From Anaspis maculata (lineage: Eukaryota > Arthropoda > Insecta > Coleoptera > Scraptiidae), in the NCBI GenBank assembly GCA_949128115.1, contig OX421965.1:57468012-57532011 (forward strand): a stretch of DNA of 64,000 nt, read 5' to 3'. The position numbers and the translations under genes were made by a program. The notes beneath the pieces are model-generated. The model saw only the letters and a program-made list of their open reading frames with translations, was not told where the DNA came from and ran no database searches. Positions 1 to 12,994 of this stretch are shown here, piece after piece (positions within the stretch are counted from its first letter, which is position 1; each line of letters begins with the position of its first letter).

Positions 1-452
1 AGAATATTAGGTTTATTAAATGTTTCTTGCTCCCACCGTGGATTCGTCAGAAAAGATAATACGAGATTAGTTGATTCGCGATTTTGTTTGTCCAAATGTA
101 GCTGACTGATCAATGAAAATGCTGGTTTATCCCTCAATAATGAAAAGATGATGGGTCTAGTACAGATTTCAGGCATTTTTTGCAGTTAATCGCCTAGCAT
201 TCATCAGAAAAAAGTTCAGTTGATCTGCAATCAGCCTTGATCGCTGATCATCTTTTTTGTGGAACTGACGGTGAATTTTCAGTTTTCCGTTAGCTACCTG
301 AGTTTATCTTTGTTTTTTTACTTTCCCGGCCCACCCACGAACACGGAGGGAAAGTATTGTAATCGTGCAGAAAAAAAGTTTTGAGATTTCACCGGATATA
401 TCCGTTTTGAGGTCCTCCAAAACGATTAAGACCATTTTCAGAATGATGTCTG

Positions 453-515
<63 letters not shown>

Positions 516-2360
516 GTGTATGTGTGTCTGTCTGTGATCTTCCACGATAACTGCCGTAACGTTGACTGGATCGACTTGATATTTGGTATACAAACATGGT
601 TGTTTCCTGAAAAGAGCCCATTAGTTTTTGGCTGTCATCTGTCAAACGCAACTGTCACTATCATCAAATGTCAGAAGCTATATCTCACGGAACTCAACTT
701 GCACTATGTCATTTGAAAGCCCTTGAAAAACTGTATTCAGAACAGTTGGAAACATTGCCCTATCTGTCATCTGTCAAATAATAAAAAATGTTAAAGTTCA
801 AAACTTTACCAATTAATTATTCAAAATCTATCCGATGGATTGGAACCAGATTTGGCAGGAAGCAACACAACAAAAGAGTCAAGTTGAGGCCGCAGTTGCA
901 GTTTTCCACCATTCTCCAGTTGAGCCTAATGAATTTTCGAAATTTCTCCTGGCCGTTGCCACTCAGGAGGGGGGGCTCTCGCCGGTGTTTCGACCAGCAC
1001 GACTCGCTTTTGTAGCAGAACTCCACTCAAAAATTTATTCCTGCTCGGGGATCGACTTTTTTTTAGAAATTTCAACTGATATCGAAAGTAGATTGTATTG
1101 AGCGTCGTGCAGGTCTATTTTCAGAGTTGACACGGTTTCGGTTTTCCGACTGTAATTTTTTCAAAATGAAATTTGCACATTCCGTGAATTTGAGAAAAAC
1201 GCAATGCAAACTTCTACATGCGGTAGGCCCCACGAAATATTAGGTGCAGACATGCTGTGAATAAAAGTTAGAGAAAAGATTGAGCTAATTTTTGAAGGAA
1301 AAATTTTCGAAATCGGATCAACAGTTGCCGAGTTTTCCTCTCTGGAAAAACTGCAAATCTTCCAACTTTTTATTCCGTGAACAGATTTCTTGGAATTGTC
1401 TTTTTTAGAGAATAGATAACTGGTTGTTGAACATTTTCCAATAATTTCTCTCCAATTTTTCGGAAATTTTCCTCCTGAAAATATAAAACCACTCATGCGA
1501 TCGTACAAATTGAGCGGTTCTGTCACGATAATTACCGAATTATTGATCCGATCAAATCGAAATCAGGTACGGAGGCCTAAGTTCAGCCTGGAATGTTCTG
1601 ATTAGACTTTGGGTGGATGATTTTGATCGGAAGCCCTCAGGTGACACATTGGCTCTGGGTTTGTCTGCCCAAGCTCTAAATTGAAAATATAGAGTTGAAA
1701 TTTGACACACGCAGTGAAAGTTTTCAATCAAGATTTTGTAATTTCATCATCATATATGAAGTAGGAACAAAAATTCCAATAAGGAACCAGCATTGCATTT
1801 TTGAGATATCACAACAGTTAGCTACCTAGTTCTACCTTTTGGATCATTTCATCACCTTGGAAAACTGACCTAACCTGTCATTTTTTCTGTCCGCTCAACA
1901 ATGGATGCAGGATGCTCGCTAAAAGCTCGACTAAATAGAATTTTTTCATCAATTTCCAAATCGAATCGCCCCCTCCCGAAGGGACACTTCGATCAAAATC
2001 ATTACTGACGTCTCTGGATACCGCCGGGAAAGTTTTGTGTCGCCCCACAACAGATTTTTTTTATTTGGTTCATACGCTCGATCAATACAGGTACGAAATG
2101 ACTAATATGAGTGACATTATTATAGGTTCACTTCCTATTTTATAATTAATCTAAGATGTCCTAGATCCTATCTACATTGAATTTTAAATTCCATAAGTTT
2201 TTCAAATGGTTTTCTCGTCTCCTGTGAAATGCATGTACGGCTCGTGAAGCCCTTATAGTATAAAAACTATCTGTTTCAAATCAAAATTAAATTTGAATTA
2301 TAAAATGATGAAAATATAAAATACATGGTAAACTACCAAAAATATAAATTTCCTGTAATT
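1..2360. other. POLG downstream intron, no gene seen
   Basis: The last POLG exon in the window ends at a splice donor at 8886 and the polymerase is unfinished, so this left part is best read as intron of that minus-strand gene. I see no exon of the missing polymerase motifs B and C here. The stretch around 300-720 contains a GT microsatellite followed by an insect-type repeat (CACGATAACTGCCG at about 544). A weaker related piece occurs near 1525. Nothing else is recognisable. Confidence 0.5.
455..536. repeat. (GT)n microsatellite
   Basis: A nearly pure GT run passes into TGTCTG variants at its right end. It gives Cys-Val and Thr-His open frames on the two strands that are not genes. Confidence 0.95.
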
Positions 2361-2500
2361 AATGGTGCTATTCTGTAAAAAACAACATTTCATAAACGCT
2401 CTGTTATGTAGAAATACGTGTCGGCCATTGGCTGTTGCCTAGGTAATAACAACGTAACAGAGCCTTTATGAAATGTAATTTTTTAGAGAATCGCACCATT
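2361..2500. mobile_element. Short palindromic MITE, about 140 bp
   Basis: The left arm begins AATGGTGCTATTCTGTAAAA. The right arm, reverse complemented, begins AATGGTGCGATTCTCTAAAA. The arms stay paired for about 47 bp around a short loop. No coding capacity. I could not fix a target-site duplication, so the family is unassigned. Confidence 0.75.
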
Positions 2501-3579
2501 GCAAAGAGACATGAATTACCAAAGAATTTATTTGAGTGATGAAAAAGAGTAAATTACCTTGGTTAATTATAAGAAAATAAATTACGGTAATTTTACATCA
2601 CTGCTTGCTAGTCGGTGTGGTACGCGACATAAAATGGCAAAATACCGCAAATGAATTAGACGGGATGCCCTTTGGTATAATGTCTACTTATACCAAGGTG
2701 ATTAATTTTCGCCAAGGATGCGTCAACATTTCCCACTCAGAAAAAAAGATGGCGACGATTTTTGACAGGAGCTGATTTTTTATAAAACATATGCGTGTGG
2801 CACATGTTTTCTCACTAATTTTGACCTCCTGAATACGAATATGGAGTTTATTTTCCCATTGCAAATCAACTCGACCTCATATTTCACATCTGAAAACTGC
2901 AAAAATAGCAGACTCTCGCTAATTTTTGAACTGAAAATTTTATGTTCCATCAACGGGGATTTCCAGCCTTGAGCTGGCTGTATAGATCCCATAGAACAAG
3001 TTAACAGTGTACGTTCTGCAAAATAACTCTTCAAACATCGCCAGGGTGCGTCGCAAATCATACCAAAAATGGGCGCTGGGAGCAAGTTTGCTGCGGCTGG
3101 TTGGGGAATGTAAGTGTGGAAGGAAGAATGTTGTGTAATATGTTTTACGGTTTAATATAAGTATAAGCTAACACATACCAAGCATTTATCAACATACCAT
3201 AGCAATTTGAAACAAAATATCGTAATAACAAATTTTTCATGATGTGTTCATAAATTTTTTTATGACAGGTACTACAATCGATACCAAAAAAACGTAGCTT
3301 TGATTTTGATGATGTTTTTTATCAAGGAGAATACATCAAGAGACCTTTCTTACCTGGAACAACCATCCTAGCTCTAAGTTTCATATAATATAAAACATTT
3401 TCGTCAGATCCGCGATTGCCAAACATCAGAAAAGCGTATTTTAATAATTTCAAAGTCCTTCTTTGAACTTGTTCTGGAATGCAACATACGGCTGATGGTT
3501 ACAGGTGTCTAGAAACTTCTGGACTGGATATGCACCAACGGCAAAGATCAGTAGGATCTTCAGTGTTATTCCACTGTGT

Positions 3580-3673
3580 GTCAGTGTTTCAGATTATCCA
3601 TCCGGCAAATGGAAGACCCGGGTTCGATTCCCGCTCAGGGCAGGCACTTTTTCTCCGTCACATCGCGCCATAA
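3580..3673 (+). mobile_element. tRNA-derived SINE fragment
   Basis: The segment contains a pol III B-box-like GGGTTCGATTCCCGCTCAGG followed by GCACTTTTTCTCCGTCACAT. The same block recurs at 3995-4045. The A-box half is degraded, so this copy is partial. Confidence 0.6.
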
Positions 3674-3951
3674 ATGGTGACCCCGAACAAAAACAACACG
3701 CACACAACACATAACTCAAACAAACACGTACAAAGCAAACAATGAACAATTGAACAGCACCGCCACTTCTCTGCCCTACGTCCACCTACGTCCTATCCGT
3801 CGCCCTAGCTGGGGGGTACTGAACAACGAACAACGGTCAACGGTCCATAAGTACGGCGAACGCAGGAGTACATACGAGACGAACGACGTCTCTGGAGGGG
3901 GAGTACTGTGGCGGCTCTCATATGGACATGTGGCGGAGGAACTGTTGTCTC

Positions 3952-4053
3952 CTTGGTAGCTTAGTGGTAGAGTACCCATTCGACAAATGGAAGACGCGGG
4001 TTCGATTCCCGCTCAGGGCAAGCACTTTTTCTCCGTCACATCGCGCCATAGCA
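3952..4053 (+). mobile_element. tRNA-derived SINE head
   Basis: An A-box-like region (TAGCTTAGTGGTAGAGT) is followed about 30 bp later by a B-box (GGTTCGATTCC), which is tRNA spacing. The same non-tRNA tail as the copy about 390 bp upstream follows. The acceptor stem does not pair properly, so I call a SINE and not a functional tRNA gene. No target-site duplication was identified. Confidence 0.6.
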
Positions 4054-4752
4054 CCAACTTAAAATTTGTTATCTTGTGTGTGTCAGAATTTTGCGAGAAT
4101 GGAAGTAATGAGCTATCAATGGAGGCTCAAAAGCGTCTAGAACGTGGACAAGCCAGAGAGCATGAAAACATACACCATGTATCATAGGTACTATAGTTGC
4201 AAAATAAGAGTTGTAATGTTGAAAAGGTCATGGTGCCTACCTGATCACTTTTTCATATGTTTGTAGAGCTATTTTGCAGAACTTACACTGTTGACTTGTT
4301 CCGTGGGATCTATTAAACGAGCTCAAGGCTGGAAATCGCTGTAAATGGCACACAAAATTTTAAATTCGAAAATAAACGAGAGTCTGCTATTTTTGCGGTT
4401 TTCAGATGTGAAATATGAGGTCGATTTGATATCTAATGTGAAAATTAACTCGATATTCGTGTTCAGGATGTCAAAATTAGTAAGAAAACATATCCCACAT
4501 GCCTATGTTTTACAAAAATTCAGGTCCTGTCAAAAATCGTCCCCATCTTTTTTTCCGAGGGGGAAATGTTGACGCATCCTTGGAGAAAATCAATCACCTT
4601 GGTATGAGTAGTTATCATGCCAAAGGGCATCCCGTCTAATTCCTTTGCGGTATTCAAAATCGTAGCACCCCGACTATGTGGCATCACTTTGCTGTGAATC
4701 ATTTTTAGAAACTTCAAAGAACCATAACTTGATTTTTTCAAATGACACCCTC

Positions 4753-5791
4753 TACAGGATGGTCCAGGTCATAGTAGCAATAATTCACCATTGGAACCAT
4801 CGAAAACTAGGTCGACATGCATAATTTAATTTTTCTCTAAAACGCTTTCTAACAGAGATACAGCTCTTCAAAGTTCAGTTTTTAAAATCATCTTTTTGCA
4901 ATAACTCTTAAGTCATCAAAGCGATTATGACCAAATTTGGTACAAATACTTATGGAATAAAAACCCATCACTTGACGTAGATAACTTTTGTCAAAATTGT
5001 CCAGTGGCGTAGATACGGAGGAGTTGTTTTACTTCTCACACCCTATTCTGTACGCCACTGAATATTTTTGAAAAATTATATTTTTTTCGAATTTCTTGTT
5101 CAATTTAGAAAAGAAAGTTACTCTTGTGAAATTTTGATTAGAGGCTTGATTTTCGAGATATTTGGGTTTTAAACTTTGGAAAACATCTCGAAATCGCCAC
5201 TTTCCAGAGCCCAAATTGTTTTTCTCTGAAAACGCCTTGTTTCTTAGCAAATAATGGCAGTGAATCAACTTAAACGACCTGGAAAACTTATTCCAGTTGA
5301 GGAATCATGAGTTTCCTTGGATTTTAATTTTTAGGCCCTTGAAAGTCGCGATTTCGAGGCGTTTTCCAAAGTTTCAAACCCAAATATCTCGGAAATGAAG
5401 CCTCTAATCAAAATTTTACCGGAGTAACTTTTTTTTAATTGAACAAGGAATTCAAAAAAAGTATAATTTTTCAAAAATATTCAGTGGCGTAGAAAATGGG
5501 GTGGGAGAAGTTGAACAATTCCCCCGTATTTACGCCACTGGACAATTTTGGCAAAAGTTATCTACGTCAAATGATGAATATCTATTTCGTAAGCATCTGT
5601 ACCAAATTTGGTCAAGATCGCTTCAATGACTTGAGAGTTATTGCAAAAAAATATTTTAAAAACTGAACTTTGAAGGGTTCTATCTCCCTTAGGAAGCGTT
5701 TTGGAGAAAAATTACATCATGCATGTCGACCTAGTTTTCGATGGACCATCGAATGGTGAATTATTGCTACTATAACCTGGACCACCCTGTA
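4753..5791. mobile_element. Long palindromic TA-CAGGGTG foldback element
   Basis: The ends are TACAGGATGGTCCAGGT and, on the other strand, TACAGGGTGGTCCAGGT. The two halves pair along most of the 1.04 kb. Recognisable paired blocks are the CAGTGGCGTAGA pair near the centre and the GTCGACCTAGTTTTCGATGG pair near the ends. TA flanks and CAGGGTG ends suggest a mariner-related non-autonomous element. No transposase ORF. Confidence 0.8.
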
Positions 5792-8700
5792 TATTTTAAT
5801 CTCAATCGTTAATTCTTACAATTTTTTTCAACCTCTGTTTTTCCCAAAAGTTACTACTTCGGGATCGGGAGATAATTGGTACCTAGGGCTTCTTCTAGAC
5901 TCCAGCACACTTTCTACACTGAACGTCCTAAGACAAATTTATTGTTAAAGTCCCCTGTTGATTATATGTGTAATGTGTTTAATTGCATTTCAAACAGCTG
6001 TGATATAAATTTTACTCCCATAAAACATATCCAGCGACTACTGTGAAATTTTATCTTCCATTGTGATTCATGTGTGATAATTTATTGTTATTTTAGTTAT
6101 TTGATCATTTCCTGTATTGGGTACACCGCCTGTTGGAAATAAATCTATCTATCTATTGAAATCGACCGGCTCTTTAGCCTATGAAGAATTTAATGTAAAA
6201 CATCGTGAGCTTTGATAATACACCTGAAAAGGGGGAGGCCGTCGTCAAGTAACAAAGAAGTTGAAAGGTGGAGAAAACGACGGGAGATGTCTAAGAGAAA
6301 AACACAAGAAAAACTGGTTATTTCCTGCTCCAGATCATAGAAAAGAGAAGATTCAAGTCTCTTCCGATGTTGGTGACCTCCAGAGTATAGCTGCCGTGCC
6401 TTCAGAACGCTCGAAGATAAGTTTATTTAGTGGCTTTGATTCCTGTCAGTTAGACATCAATTATTGTAACAATTAACGGGATAATCATATTCAGGGGATA
6501 AAGGGAATACACGTAGCGTGTAGGTCACTGTTGTTGATGCTTGAGAGAGACGAAAGAGTAGAACGATGTCGCCACAAGATTTCCAGATGAACTGGGACCG
6601 AGCTACCATGAGAGCCAGGGTCTGGCGAGACAACAAAGCGTTGACCTGTAGAACAGGTGACGTGGTTTTGAGAGCTACGAGGTATGCTGTCATACTTGAT
6701 GGGCATGGTTGTGGTCATGGAGGGTAGAGATAAGGAGACTACACGGCCTGCTCAAAAGTGGTCCGTTTCTATGTAGTAGAGTTTTTCAGGCCTGAGTGGA
6801 ACACCCGCGCTGCAGCGGAAAATAATGCAAGCTTGTTGCGGGCTACTAGACCCATGTAGGAATTCAAAGCCGTTGTCATTTTGAAAGGTTCACACGTCAC
6901 GATTTTGTCCCTGGTCTCTGCTTGTCTTCCGCCAGTTTTTATCGAGTTCCGTTCACGTCTGCTTTGTTCCGTTGTGCTATGTATTGTATTCGAGTTACTT
7001 TCTGCTGAGTTCTTTTGTGTTTATTCACCTTCGGGCCTCATTTTGTGTACTCTTCAGACCGAAGTTCAGACTGTTCCACTAGGTACTCAAATCCACAGAA
7101 CTACCGGCCGCGGCAATGGATGGCCGGCCAGAGAACTTTCGTCCAGGCCTTCGACGGCCACACATTATTCAGGTAATTTTTTTCTGGCCGGCCGTCCATT
7201 GTCAATAGGCAGTGTAGGTACCTAAAATCGTGGAATAAAAAAATGGTGAAAAGAACCCCCAGCTTATTCCGACCTCGCAGACTGAAGTAGCAATTTAATC
7301 ATTGGGTACACGGGTACACGGGAGTTTCAGCCCTGCATCAGTTTCAGCTGTTCTGACTTCTGACTGATCTGACATCTGACAAAATGAATAACCTTCGGAA
7401 TAAATTGTGACAGGTCCCTACAGATTTTTTTAAAATTGCAGGTTTCTATAAACAACTAGGCCTTAGTGGAACACTTGCGCTGCTGTGGAAAAATTTATAA
7501 CTGAAACCTGACGACATAAAATCATACCGTTTTTTTTGACAGCTTTCACTACTCGTTCAGTCTCCTTTATATACCCTCCATGGTTGTGGTATTCTTCTCA
7601 GTCGAGTTGAATCACTTTAATGAGTTCTTCATACTTTTGTTTACTATGATACATATTGCACTGATCGACTATCTTCTATATTCATGCCTGAGTCCTGTGA
7701 GATAAAGATATTTGGCACAACGGATATTTTTACTTGCTGTCGTGTTTTGTAAGAGAAGGGTATCTCGTGGAAAAAGATATTCTTCCTTACTTTGTTATCT
7801 GATGAAGTAATATACGTCTTCAACTGTTAAGACCTGGTTTTTGATATTGTTGATTTACCTCGAGTCATGTTGTGGTATTTATTGTAGTAAATAATTTATG
7901 ATGATATTATTGACCATGTTGATCATGTTCATTCTTGATCTTTCATTGTCATTATTATTATGTACCATTAAAAGACATCCGGGAATGCAACACTGTTCTC
8001 TTTTCTTCTTTCGGCAGCAGGGGCCTGTTCAAGTGAACCTGTGCTTAGCAAAACTCGTCGCTATTCCCTCTTTAGATCCCTCGTCAATTTAGGTCACCGC
8101 AGAATTTACTAATAAACGTTTGTCTCCCTCTTCTTTCCCTTCGCACCAAGTGATGTATCGACGATGCATCACACTTTGGGTCTGCCGTTTAGTTTCCGCT
8201 ATACAGGTTCCTCAACAATCTAGGTTACTGGAACTAATATGATCTGTTCTAGCGAGAGCGATACTCTCTCTCGTCTTTCTCTTGTTCTCTCGGCAGCAGT
8301 GGCTTACACACTGCATTTCAAATAGTGGGAGGGTGGTGTAATTGAATTGATATTGCATTCTTGAACATGAGTCGATATATTTGTCTTTGGAATAAAATTG
8401 TTCTTTGTTGATTTTGAAGTCTCTGTGTTTCATTTCCAAGCCTTCACTTACCTGTACTACTTTGGGGTAACTACGGAACAACTAAAATCCTAACGAACAC
8501 CACTAGACGAACACGAACAGCCAACCTAAGTCTTCAACTTTAAAGGGGATTCTTCTTCTTCTTTGGGGAAAGTTTATTTTTATAAGAGGGGTGGGTTGGG
8601 AGATCACACTATCTATCTATCTATAATTTGAATTTTCTGAAAAATGCAGACAAATCTCAATATTACTTAGCGTGCCATCAAAGTATCAAAGATTATGATG

Positions 8701-8886
8701 ATGTAAAGGTTAAGAAGAACAATTTTCCGAAAGAATCAAGCGGTGTTTCCACCAAGCGCCAATCTAGGCCGTCGGATCACTTCTTTAATGAATCATCTTG
8801 GCTTGGAGAAACGGTCAAAATGACGCAACTTGGAACCCCGTGTAAAAATAACAGGAACTGATTGATTTCGTCAACTGATAACCTAC
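5792..8886. other. Intron DNA, no gene supported
   Basis: This is the start of the POLG intron, reading leftward from the donor at 8886. A CTATCTATC tract lies at about 6148 and another at about 8608. A duplicated block (GTGGAACAC plus GCGCTGC) occurs near 6798 and 7468. Short open frames at 6491-6723 on both strands match nothing I recognise. No POLG exon is visible. Confidence 0.45.
7112..7203. mobile_element. Small hairpin element
   Basis: GGCAATGGATGGCCGGCCAG on the left pairs with CTGGCCGGCCGTCCATTGTC on the right around a 46-bp loop, a MITE-like hairpin. No target-site duplication identified. Confidence 0.5.
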
Positions 8887-9980
8887 CGATCACGGATGCA
8901 ATCCACAATTCCTGCGAGTCGACATCGGCACCGACAATGTTGTAACCCGGCGGGGCCTGCACCATGGCTCTCAGTTCCGATCCGACTCGTTCCGGATGGG
9001 CGTTCGAAGCCGTCATCCAAGTGCGCTCCACGGCTCGTCGAGTCAACGTTCCACAAACCACCACTTGCGGCACTATGGCTCCGTACACTGCACCGTCATC
9101 CGCATCCCCCTTCAAACTTTCCTCCATGAGGCTGTTCCTGTCCAACCAGACCACCATCTGGTCGAAAATACGCGCGCGATTGTTTCGCCAGTACGTCAAC
9201 ATCCTGGCTATGCCCAGCACTTGCTCGGCTCCGGCCGTGTCACCAGCCAGCACGTTTTCCGAAAACTTGTTGAGAAAATCCTTGGCCAGAGGATTGCCGA
9301 CGTTGTACGCCCCGCCGTTTTTGTGCGGCAACTTGAGGAAGAAACAGCAATCTTCCACTTCTTCGTTGCACCAGATCCCGGTGCCTTTGTACAGTCCACC
9401 CGTTTTGTTGTCTTTCAATCTCGAGTAGAACTCTTTGCGCATCAAATTCTCTTCCACCAAACCAGAAATGCCGGCCAAGGCATCCGCACCGGAACCCTGT
9501 TTGGATTTGCCGGTGAGCAACGGACATTTCTCCAGCAGTTTTTCCAGAGGTAACTTCCGGTTGGCTCGCAGATCGTCCGTGAACGGAATCAAGAAGCCCC
9601 AGCCTTTGCCGCGTATGAAGTGCAAGGGATAGCCTTCCCAGGTGAGATTCAGAAGTTTTGGGGTTATCTGCATCGACGTGCTGATCAAGTGCGGTCCGGG
9701 AGCCCAGTCGGGCGTGGAACCGGGTTTGGTGCACAATTTTCGATACCAGCCGGGGTAACCTGGCAAGTGGGTGTTAACTGTGGATATCATTTCGCTGATT
9801 TGCCGCAGGTAAGCGAATTTCTTTTCCAGTTCGTCGGGCTCTTCGGATTCGTCGATTGCAGCGCGGCGTTTTTTGGGAGCAGACTCAGGCGGATCGGCTT
9901 TTTTAGCTGGCACGGTCTTCCGCATCTTGATGTTCTTCACCTCCCAATCCGCGTCCCACATCCATAGGTCTTCTTTGAAC
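8887..9980 (-). CDS. POLG: POLG exon 2: linker and start of polymerase domain
   Basis: This exon continues mitochondrial DNA polymerase gamma from the exonuclease exon. It encodes the spacer (FKEDLWMWDADWE, then an acidic/basic insert, then LPGYPGWYRKLC), the thumb/palm approach (CCFFLKLPHKNGG, QMVVWL, IVPQVVVCGTLTRRAVE, TASNAHPERVGSEL) and palm motif A, GADVDSQELW. The motif A aspartate that binds catalytic metal is about residue 808. The acceptor TTTATTCTAG at 9981-9990 and the preceding AA|GTGAGT donor restore a Lys codon in frame. The exon ends at donor GTAGGT (8886-8881), phase 1. Everything after motif A is missing from the window, including motifs B and C with the second metal-binding aspartate. 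No frameshift or stop within the exon. In the intact enzyme this half extends DNA and interacts with the accessory subunit POLG2. Confidence 0.95.
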
Positions 9981-10384
9981 CTAGAATAAAACTGTCTTAT
10001 TTCTTGACGACTCGGAACCTGATTTTGTGCGAAACACAAGGTGAACTTGGTTGCATTTCCTTTCAAAACTGAAGGATTCAGATTTGAATCCGCAAGTCTT
10101 TAAGCAAATGGCACAACTCAATAGTTCATCCTGTACGAAAAGCTTGCATCTTCATAAGTGGGTTTTCTTCGCTTGATCCATTTGCCTCTAAAATACACTA
10201 CATTTTGAAGGTTTATTTAGATATGCACTCAGCATCTGTACCTGAACTGGACCGATGATCGCCATACCAGACCACCAAGTACCAAACAATAAAATGCCCG
10301 ATTGTACAAAGTAACAATTGAAGGCATTTTTTGAAATAACGAAACTAGAAGGGATTGAGAGACCACACTTGAATCCTTCATGAT

Positions 10385-12789
10385 AGTCCGGATGCTAGTT
10401 GAAAGTACCTTGCATTTTCTGATGAGAAGATGCCACTTGATGGAAATGTTCTTTGCATCGTACTCTTCCGATCCAGAAAGGTAGTCATCAGCGCCTTCCA
10501 TGCCGGCGGCGTATACAGGGTGGCACAGAAAAAAAAGTTGAAAAATTATATTCAATTAACCGAAGCATGTGGAGACGTGTAAATCACCACATACATTAAC
10601 TGTTTCATGCTCATGAAGTCAAAGCAAACTGTTCTTGATTACTTTGAACTGTATTTGAAATGTAGGGGAAAAACAGGAAAAAACAAAAACACTTTTTTTC
10701 CCATAAATAAGTGATTCTTCGAGATATTGACACAATACTTGGTACTTCTACAAAAAGAATTGTTAGAAATGATATGAGCTGGGTAGCCCATTTCTAAGCC
10801 ACATATTTCCAGAAATACGATTGTCAACTTTTTTTTTCCTCTTGAGCACCATCTTTAATCTACCCTCTAAGGCAGCGTTGAAAAAGTGATCGTTTATTAT
10901 AATAATAATGGTAACATGCTAACATGTAATCATTGCATCGTAAAAACAACCTCCTTATCATAATTTAGTGACCTCTTCGGCGGGAAAGAATTGCCATTCA
11001 CGTATTATTTGGCTCTTTAAAGATTTCTTGCCCATGATGGCATTTGCAACATCTGTTATGATGAAATATGTTGCGCATTATGAACCTTGATGTACTTCGA
11101 GCTAGCATACTAAGTTTCACCATTATCAATTGGGAGGTTTGTTCTTAAAAGCTGTTTGAACAAAATTTGTGTCACTTTTTTCTGAAGAATACAAAATATT
11201 GGGTCTCTCACCCTTACTTGATCCCTCATTGAGGATAGCCTGAAACCGAAAGTCTCCGAAATTTTTATGATAATGGTTCAGAGGGAAGTGCTCTTCAATG
11301 TGTGGTTGTCAAAAATTGCATAGTTGCATTCATAGATGTTGCATTCAGATTCCTGACAGAGAGCGACAGAGAAGTTCATGCAGTAAAAAAAAATACATAA
11401 ATTACAGTCGAAAAAAAAACTAGTCCAGATCTAGACTGAAAGCTGTCTAGAGACCTTGGCTTTTTATAACAAGAATTTGCAATTTGGTACACTGTTAGAG
11501 CCTCAAGTTAGTAATGTCTTAAGCATTTCACCCACGATTGAGTTACAGAATCTGTGTATTGCGGAAAGCCTATCTAAAAGGGACATTTCCGGAATTTCTC
11601 CGTTGCAATGGAATTTGTGTCTTTTTTCACTGCTTGAACTTCTTTGTCGCTCTCTGTCTGGAATCTGAACGCAACTATGCAACTTTTGACAATCACACAT
11701 TCAAGAGCAGTTCTCAATGAACCATTATCATAAAAATTTCGGAGACTTTCGGTTTCAGGCTTTTCTCAACGACGTATCAAATAAGGGTGAGAGATCCAAT
11801 ATTTTGTATTTTCCATAAAAAAACATGAACAAATTTTGTTAGAACAGCTTTTAAGAACAAACCTTCCAATTGATGATGGCGAAACTTGGTAAGCTACCTG
11901 AAAATACATCAAGGTTCATAATGCGTAACATATTTTACCATTTCAGATGTTAAAAATGCCATCATGGGCACTCAAGCTTTGAAGAACCAAAAAATACGTA
12001 ATGGCAATTCTTTCCCGCCGAAGAAGTCACTAAATTATGATGAGAGGTTGTTTTCACGATGCAATGATTACATGTTACCATTATTATGAGACGGCCCGCT
12101 AGTCGAGTGGGCTCTCGGGTTCAATTCCCGGGCAGGAGATCTGGGTGTTGTGATGTTTAAACAGAATTTTTCAAATTGTACTTTACTCAATAAAATGCAG
12201 CAAACTCCCATGGCACAAGAAGTGCCGATAAGGAGGAAAACAAACCTTTTAAAAAAAACATTATTATGATAACCGATCACTTTTTCAATGATGCCTCAGA
12301 GAGCAGACTCAAGATGGTGCTCAAGAGGAAAAAAAAAGTTGACAATCGTATTTCTGGCTGGCTTAGAAATTGGCTACCCAGCTCATATCATTTCTAACAT
12401 TACTTTTTGTAGAAATACCAAGTATTGTGTCAATATTCCGAAGAATCACTTATTTATGGAGAAAAGAGTGTAATTGTTTTGTTTTTTTTCTGTTTTTCCC
12501 TTACATTTCAAAGACGGTTCAAGGTAATCAAGAACAGTTTGCTGTGACTTCATAAGCATAAAACATTTAATGTATTTGGTGAATTACAGATCTCCACATG
12601 TTTCGGGTAATTAAATATAATTTTCCAACTTATTTTTGTTTCACCCCGTATACGCCGCCGAGATGGACGGCGCTGATGGCTACCTTTCTGGATCGGAAGA
12701 GTATGATGCAGAGAACATTTCCACCAAGTAACATCTTCTCATCAAAAAATGCAAGGTTCACTCCATTTTATGCAACTAGCATCCGGACT
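10385..12789. mobile_element. 2.4-kb palindromic element with exon-like terminal fragment
   Basis: The left arm (10385 to about 11400) pairs with the right arm (about 11625 to 12789). The arms contain an inner TACAGGGTGGCAC / TACGGGGTGAAAC boundary (about 10514 and 12652), so a TA-CAGGGTG-type foldback unit sits inside a larger inverted duplication. The outer 130 bp of each arm carries a matching short open frame starting ATG (12663 on plus, 10501 on minus), read as M(D/E)GAD(G/D)YLSGSEEYDA. A SINE interrupts the right arm only. Confidence 0.75.
12090..12258 (+). mobile_element. Full-length tRNA-related SINE with 11-bp TSD
   Basis: The element starts GACGGCCCGCTAGTCGAGTG, has a B-box (GGGTTCAATTCCCGGGCAGG) and ends in an A tail. 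It is flanked by perfect direct repeats CATTATTATGA at 12079-12089 and 12259-12269, the signature of LINE-mediated insertion. It lies in the right arm of the palindrome. The left arm reads through without it, so it arrived after the inverted duplication. Confidence 0.85.
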
Positions 12790-12994
12790 AACGTATTGTC
12801 CGAAAGTTTTGGGAAATTGTTCAAAGCTAATAACTTTTTCTGAATAGTCCTTATTTTTGAACTTGATATTGCAAAAATTAACATCATATATAACAAGCGA
12901 ATATGCCTCATGGGCATGAGGCTCAGTAGCGCACTTCCTTTTTGGAGGATTAGTGAACGCAAGATGTTAAGTGATTAGGGTTCTACCGTCTTGG

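Larger units (their letters stand above)
2614..4672. repeat. 2-kb inverted repeat with SINE-containing loop
   Basis: Positions 2614-3030 pair with the reverse complement of 4265-4672. Shared landmarks are the block with GACGGGATGCCCTTTGG and the block with TTTTTGACAGGA. The loop holds two tRNA-like SINE segments. Arms are diverged, with indels. Part of the arm (GACCTCCTGAA) recurs near 13810, so it belongs to a dispersed repeat family. Confidence 0.75.

Noticed and set aside
304..716. Open frames of repeated Thr-His or Cys-Val
   Set aside because: They are translations of the GT microsatellite.
3952..4053. Functional tRNA gene
   Set aside because: A- and B-boxes are present but acceptor and anticodon stems do not pair and the same tail occurs in a second copy; SINE fits better.
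6565..6723. 52-codon frame beginning MSPQDFQMNWDR
   Set aside because: Attractive composition, but no homology I recognise, no splice context, and open frames exist on the other strand too.
1..8886. Missing POLG polymerase exons (motifs B and C)
   Set aside because: I looked for GTDLHSKTA-like and HDEVRY-like coding on the minus strand and saw neither; they must lie left of the window.
8896..9967. Several plus-strand frames opposite POLG
   Set aside because: Shadows of a strongly conserved minus-strand exon with higher GC content.
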